Below, piece after piece: positions 63,101 to 64,000 of a stretch of DNA of 64,000 nucleotides (within the stretch, counting starts at the first letter, position 1; each line of letters opens with the position of its first letter). A model generated the notes under the pieces. That model saw only the letters and a list, made by a program, of their open reading frames with translations. It made no database searches and had not been told where the DNA came from. This DNA is from Hymenobacter sp. 15J16-1T3B. Lineage in GTDB: Bacteria > Bacteroidota > Bacteroidia > Cytophagales > Hymenobacteraceae. The translations under genes and the position numbers were made by a program. Where the stretch lies: NCBI RefSeq assembly GCF_020711235.1, contig NZ_JAJFAV010000006.1, forward strand, positions 62,001-126,000. Direction: 5' to 3'.

Positions 63101-63701
63101 CCGACGAGCCGAAAATGAAGTCTACGTTGCCGTCGATGTAGCAGTCTTTGAAGTAGTGGCGCGGCGTGCCGTTGCCCTTGGTGTAGAGCGTGTCCTGGTT
63201 GCCCAGGAAACGGCAGTTTTTAAAGGCGGCGCGGTCGGCATTGACCAGCACGGCCACCGCCTGCGACCCGTCACCGAAGGAGTTTTCGAAGGTGATGTTC
63301 AGGGCCGAGAAGTCGTCGGCGCCGATGCTGAAGCTGGCCGAGTTCTGGGTGCCCAGCGTGCCGCCGCCGGGGGCGGCCGTGCTGGCCCCGTCGTCGTAGG
63401 TCAGGATGGTATTGGCCACGCTCTCACCCACCAGCTGCAGGAAGGGCTTGGTGCTCGGTACCGATATTTTCTCCCGGTAGCGGCCGTTTTTGATGAAGAT
63501 GGTATACGCCGTGGTGCGGCCCGTCGGGGCGGCGTTGATAGCGGCCTGCACGGTAGTGTAGTTGCCACTGCCGTCTTTGGCCACCACCACGTCGTAGGCC
63601 AGCAGCCGGGAGCTGAGTCCCGAGAGCAGTAGCAGACATAGGGTTAGCCACGACCAGCGCAGGGCGGTGTTTTGCCTAGGCAGGGTAAAAGGTTGGGGCA
63701 T
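60111..63701 (-). CDS. multidomain pectinesterase (CE8) with T9SS sorting domain
   Basis: A 1196-residue secreted protein. After a signal peptide (to about 35) comes a carbohydrate esterase 8 domain (about 36-335) with the pectin methylesterase signatures GNQDTLYTKG, DFIFGSS and YLGRPWQ; both catalytic Asp are in these motifs. A fibronectin-III-like region (about 365-460), a domain with AGYEVSANGGTNW (about 470-580), a jelly-roll-like segment (about 585-790), three related repeats of about 86 residues (about 800-1030) and an Ig-like domain follow. The T9SS domain closes it (LNVYPNPTHDG, PAGVYLLRVST). It should remove methyl groups from pectin outside the cell. No other pectin genes are seen nearby. 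Confidence 0.9.
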   Translation of the reverse strand: MPQPFTLPRQNTALRWSWLTLCLLLLSGLSSRLLAYDVVVAKDGSGNYTTVQAAINAAPTGRTTAYTIFIKNGRYREKISVPSTKPFLQLVGESVANTILTYDDGASTAAPGGGTLGTQNSASFSIGADDFSALNITFENSFGDGSQAVAVLVNADRAAFKNCRFLGNQDTLYTKGNGTPRHYFKDCYIDGNVDFIFGSSVALFENCVVYAKARPSTSSSYITAANTPAGQTYGYVFKKTKLPANTGGTLYYLGRPWQNSTGTSPLANNKTVFINSTVGANQIQPTGWSTWDSGTNTSLITYAEFRSKYYSGTLVPTTQRVSWSQQLTAADTAAYSRASLFGTWDPCAVATGFCTGTAPDIAVSNFRAVKGASQATLSWNISWAMSQIKYELFRSADNTTFSKIYEVTAQNDSTINFSTTDALPASGTAYYYYLRASKTGSATHTTETIQVSSVQTISVTGTLGAFTQYAGGPSAVQSYTLSGVNLTDNVTVTPPAGYEVSANGGTNWYTTASPLVLTPTANTLASTTISVRLNASAPGAYAGTINHTSTGATAQTVAVTGNSVTGTAPVSVPLQWWPLKVNNQDSTAVRVPGVTASTSTLRNLFVSNGTTLPAIRAYSNVYGQAFGASTNGDGSWGTAVGGPGGNLNRRFSEQFTVTAAAGKTIRLDSLVLTTAFYNTSSNTKLAVVWSRSGFATDSADVIGGRGPAGGLQSTANGAFATPILLANQTAGPSNTYRLSFAGAPGVTLTAGQTLTFRLYYSCGSTSTGRYAMLKNVYVTGQDITPAACNAAFSYAATTFCQSATNPSPTVTGTTGGTFSSTTGLSLNATTGAINLSASTPGTYTVTYAASGTCNSTTTVTITAPATAVFSYANASYCTSATAAAAPTLGTGATAGTFSSTTGLTINATTGAITPSTSTPGTYTVTNTVAAAGGCAAVTSTATVTITAPATAGFSFAGTASYCAGSAVVVTPTLTTGATAGTFSAAPTGLTINPTTGVITLATSTAGTYTVTNTVAAAGGCAAVTATATFVVNPRPATPTFTVQYNGTTTTLVSSQSTGNQWLLNGSPILGATGQTYVINSAAQYGNYTLVATNAAGCSSAPSTALTVTATSKPLPGSALNVYPNPTHDGRLTLELTGYAKAARLTVVNALGQVVREQAVAAGQSKVTVDLTTQPAGVYLLRVSTDGGSDLRRIVRE
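60637..61152 (-). repeat. 258-bp internal tandem repeat in the pectinesterase gene
   Basis: The segment beginning GCGGCGCAGCCACC at 60637 recurs at 60895, a period of 258 bases (86 codons), with near-identical stretches such as ACCGTGTTGGTCACGGTGTA. A third, more diverged copy continues to about 61330. The period is a whole number of codons, so copy number can change without frameshift. Confidence 0.75.
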
Positions 63702-64000
63702 GTAAGAAGCGGGTTAAGGTGAGAATCACCTGAATATTAGCCCCTGAAGAGCTGGCTTCGCGCATGCGCGGCAATCCTTTATTTGCGCAAACGATGTCGG
63801 GAACGTTGCCGGAACCGGACTTTTGCGCCCCGCCATGGGTGAGTGCTTACTATTGTGCCCCAAACGTTTTCGGGAGCTGGCCTCGTTCAACGTCAAAACA
63901 CCGCCCCACAGGCCCCGGCCAACCCACCGCGCTACGCTCCCGACTGGCGGTAGGAGCACGGTGCACCCCGCCCGCTCCCCACGACAAAATTTCGCGCCGC
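63702..64000. other. upstream region of the pectinesterase gene, no gene seen
   Basis: The last 299 bases of the window. A small hairpin AGGTGA-gaa-TCACCT lies at 63717-63731, 16 bases before the pectinesterase start, and could be an operator. A 77-codon open frame on the minus strand shows no protein-like features. No clear -7 box was found. Confidence 0.5.

Noticed and set aside
63726-63959. A 77-codon minus-strand frame at the right end
   Set aside because: No domain, no promoter box, mixed composition; it lies in the upstream region of the pectinesterase gene.

Overview
The window is a GC-rich stretch of a Bacteroidota chromosome, most likely from a Hymenobacter-like member of the Cytophagales. 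Several things point there: -7 elements of the form TAnnTTTG (or TAnnTTCG/TTGC) ahead of many genes with no clear Shine-Dalgarno sites, C-terminal type IX secretion (T9SS) sorting domains on two secreted proteins, a CarbopepD_reg/DUF5686 outer-membrane protein, a propeller-type (Reg_prop) histidine kinase, LytS/LytTR regulators, and a short NuoG. I saw no rRNA, tRNA, CRISPR array, transposase or phage gene.

Layout. 1-5.9 kb: partial ABC ATPase, DUF5686 protein, LytS/LytTR two-component pair. 6-11.2 kb: two small secreted proteins, aspS, an orphan four-helix-bundle sensor, a PhyH-type dioxygenase. 11.3-17.9 kb: urease region. ureD (+) converges on a minus-strand operon ureH - ureAB (fused) - unknown membrane protein - ureC - ureF - ureG; no ureE is seen. 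18-19 kb: sdpR/sdpI-like autorepressor and immunity pair with AT-rich operators. 19-23.3 kb: Reg_prop kinase and LuxR-type regulator, then a 25-codon signal-peptide-like ORF between terminators. 23.4-28.9 kb: DEDDy exonuclease, two tandem DUF937-TM-OmpA proteins, a secreted amidohydrolase.

29-45.4 kb: all 14 complex I subunits on the minus strand, split in two. nuoA-J ends in an intrinsic terminator; a cupin gene, a small membrane protein and an ECF sigma factor follow; nuoK-N then starts from its own promoter. 45.5-49.3 kb: pruA, a DUF3592-like protein, a YjjG-type phosphatase, a 2Fe-2S ferredoxin and an ArsR-like regulator. 49.3-54.2 kb: a CarbopepD_reg-like protein, type II NADH dehydrogenase, KDPG-type aldolase, a lipoprotein, a PH-domain protein and a SLATT-type two-TM protein. 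54.4-63.7 kb: M1 peptidase, FG-GAP T9SS protein, HupE/UreJ-like protein, small secreted protein, and a 1196-residue pectinesterase with T9SS tail.

A family of fold-back repeats with GTCATnnnGAGC-like ends is scattered through the spacers, including inside the urease and nuo operons. Most convergent gene pairs are separated by strong bidirectional hairpin terminators. The most unusual points are the split nuo cluster, the unknown gene between urease subunits, the DUF937-OmpA duplication, the SLATT/PH pair, and the kinase/regulator locus with repeated palindromes and a mini-ORF.
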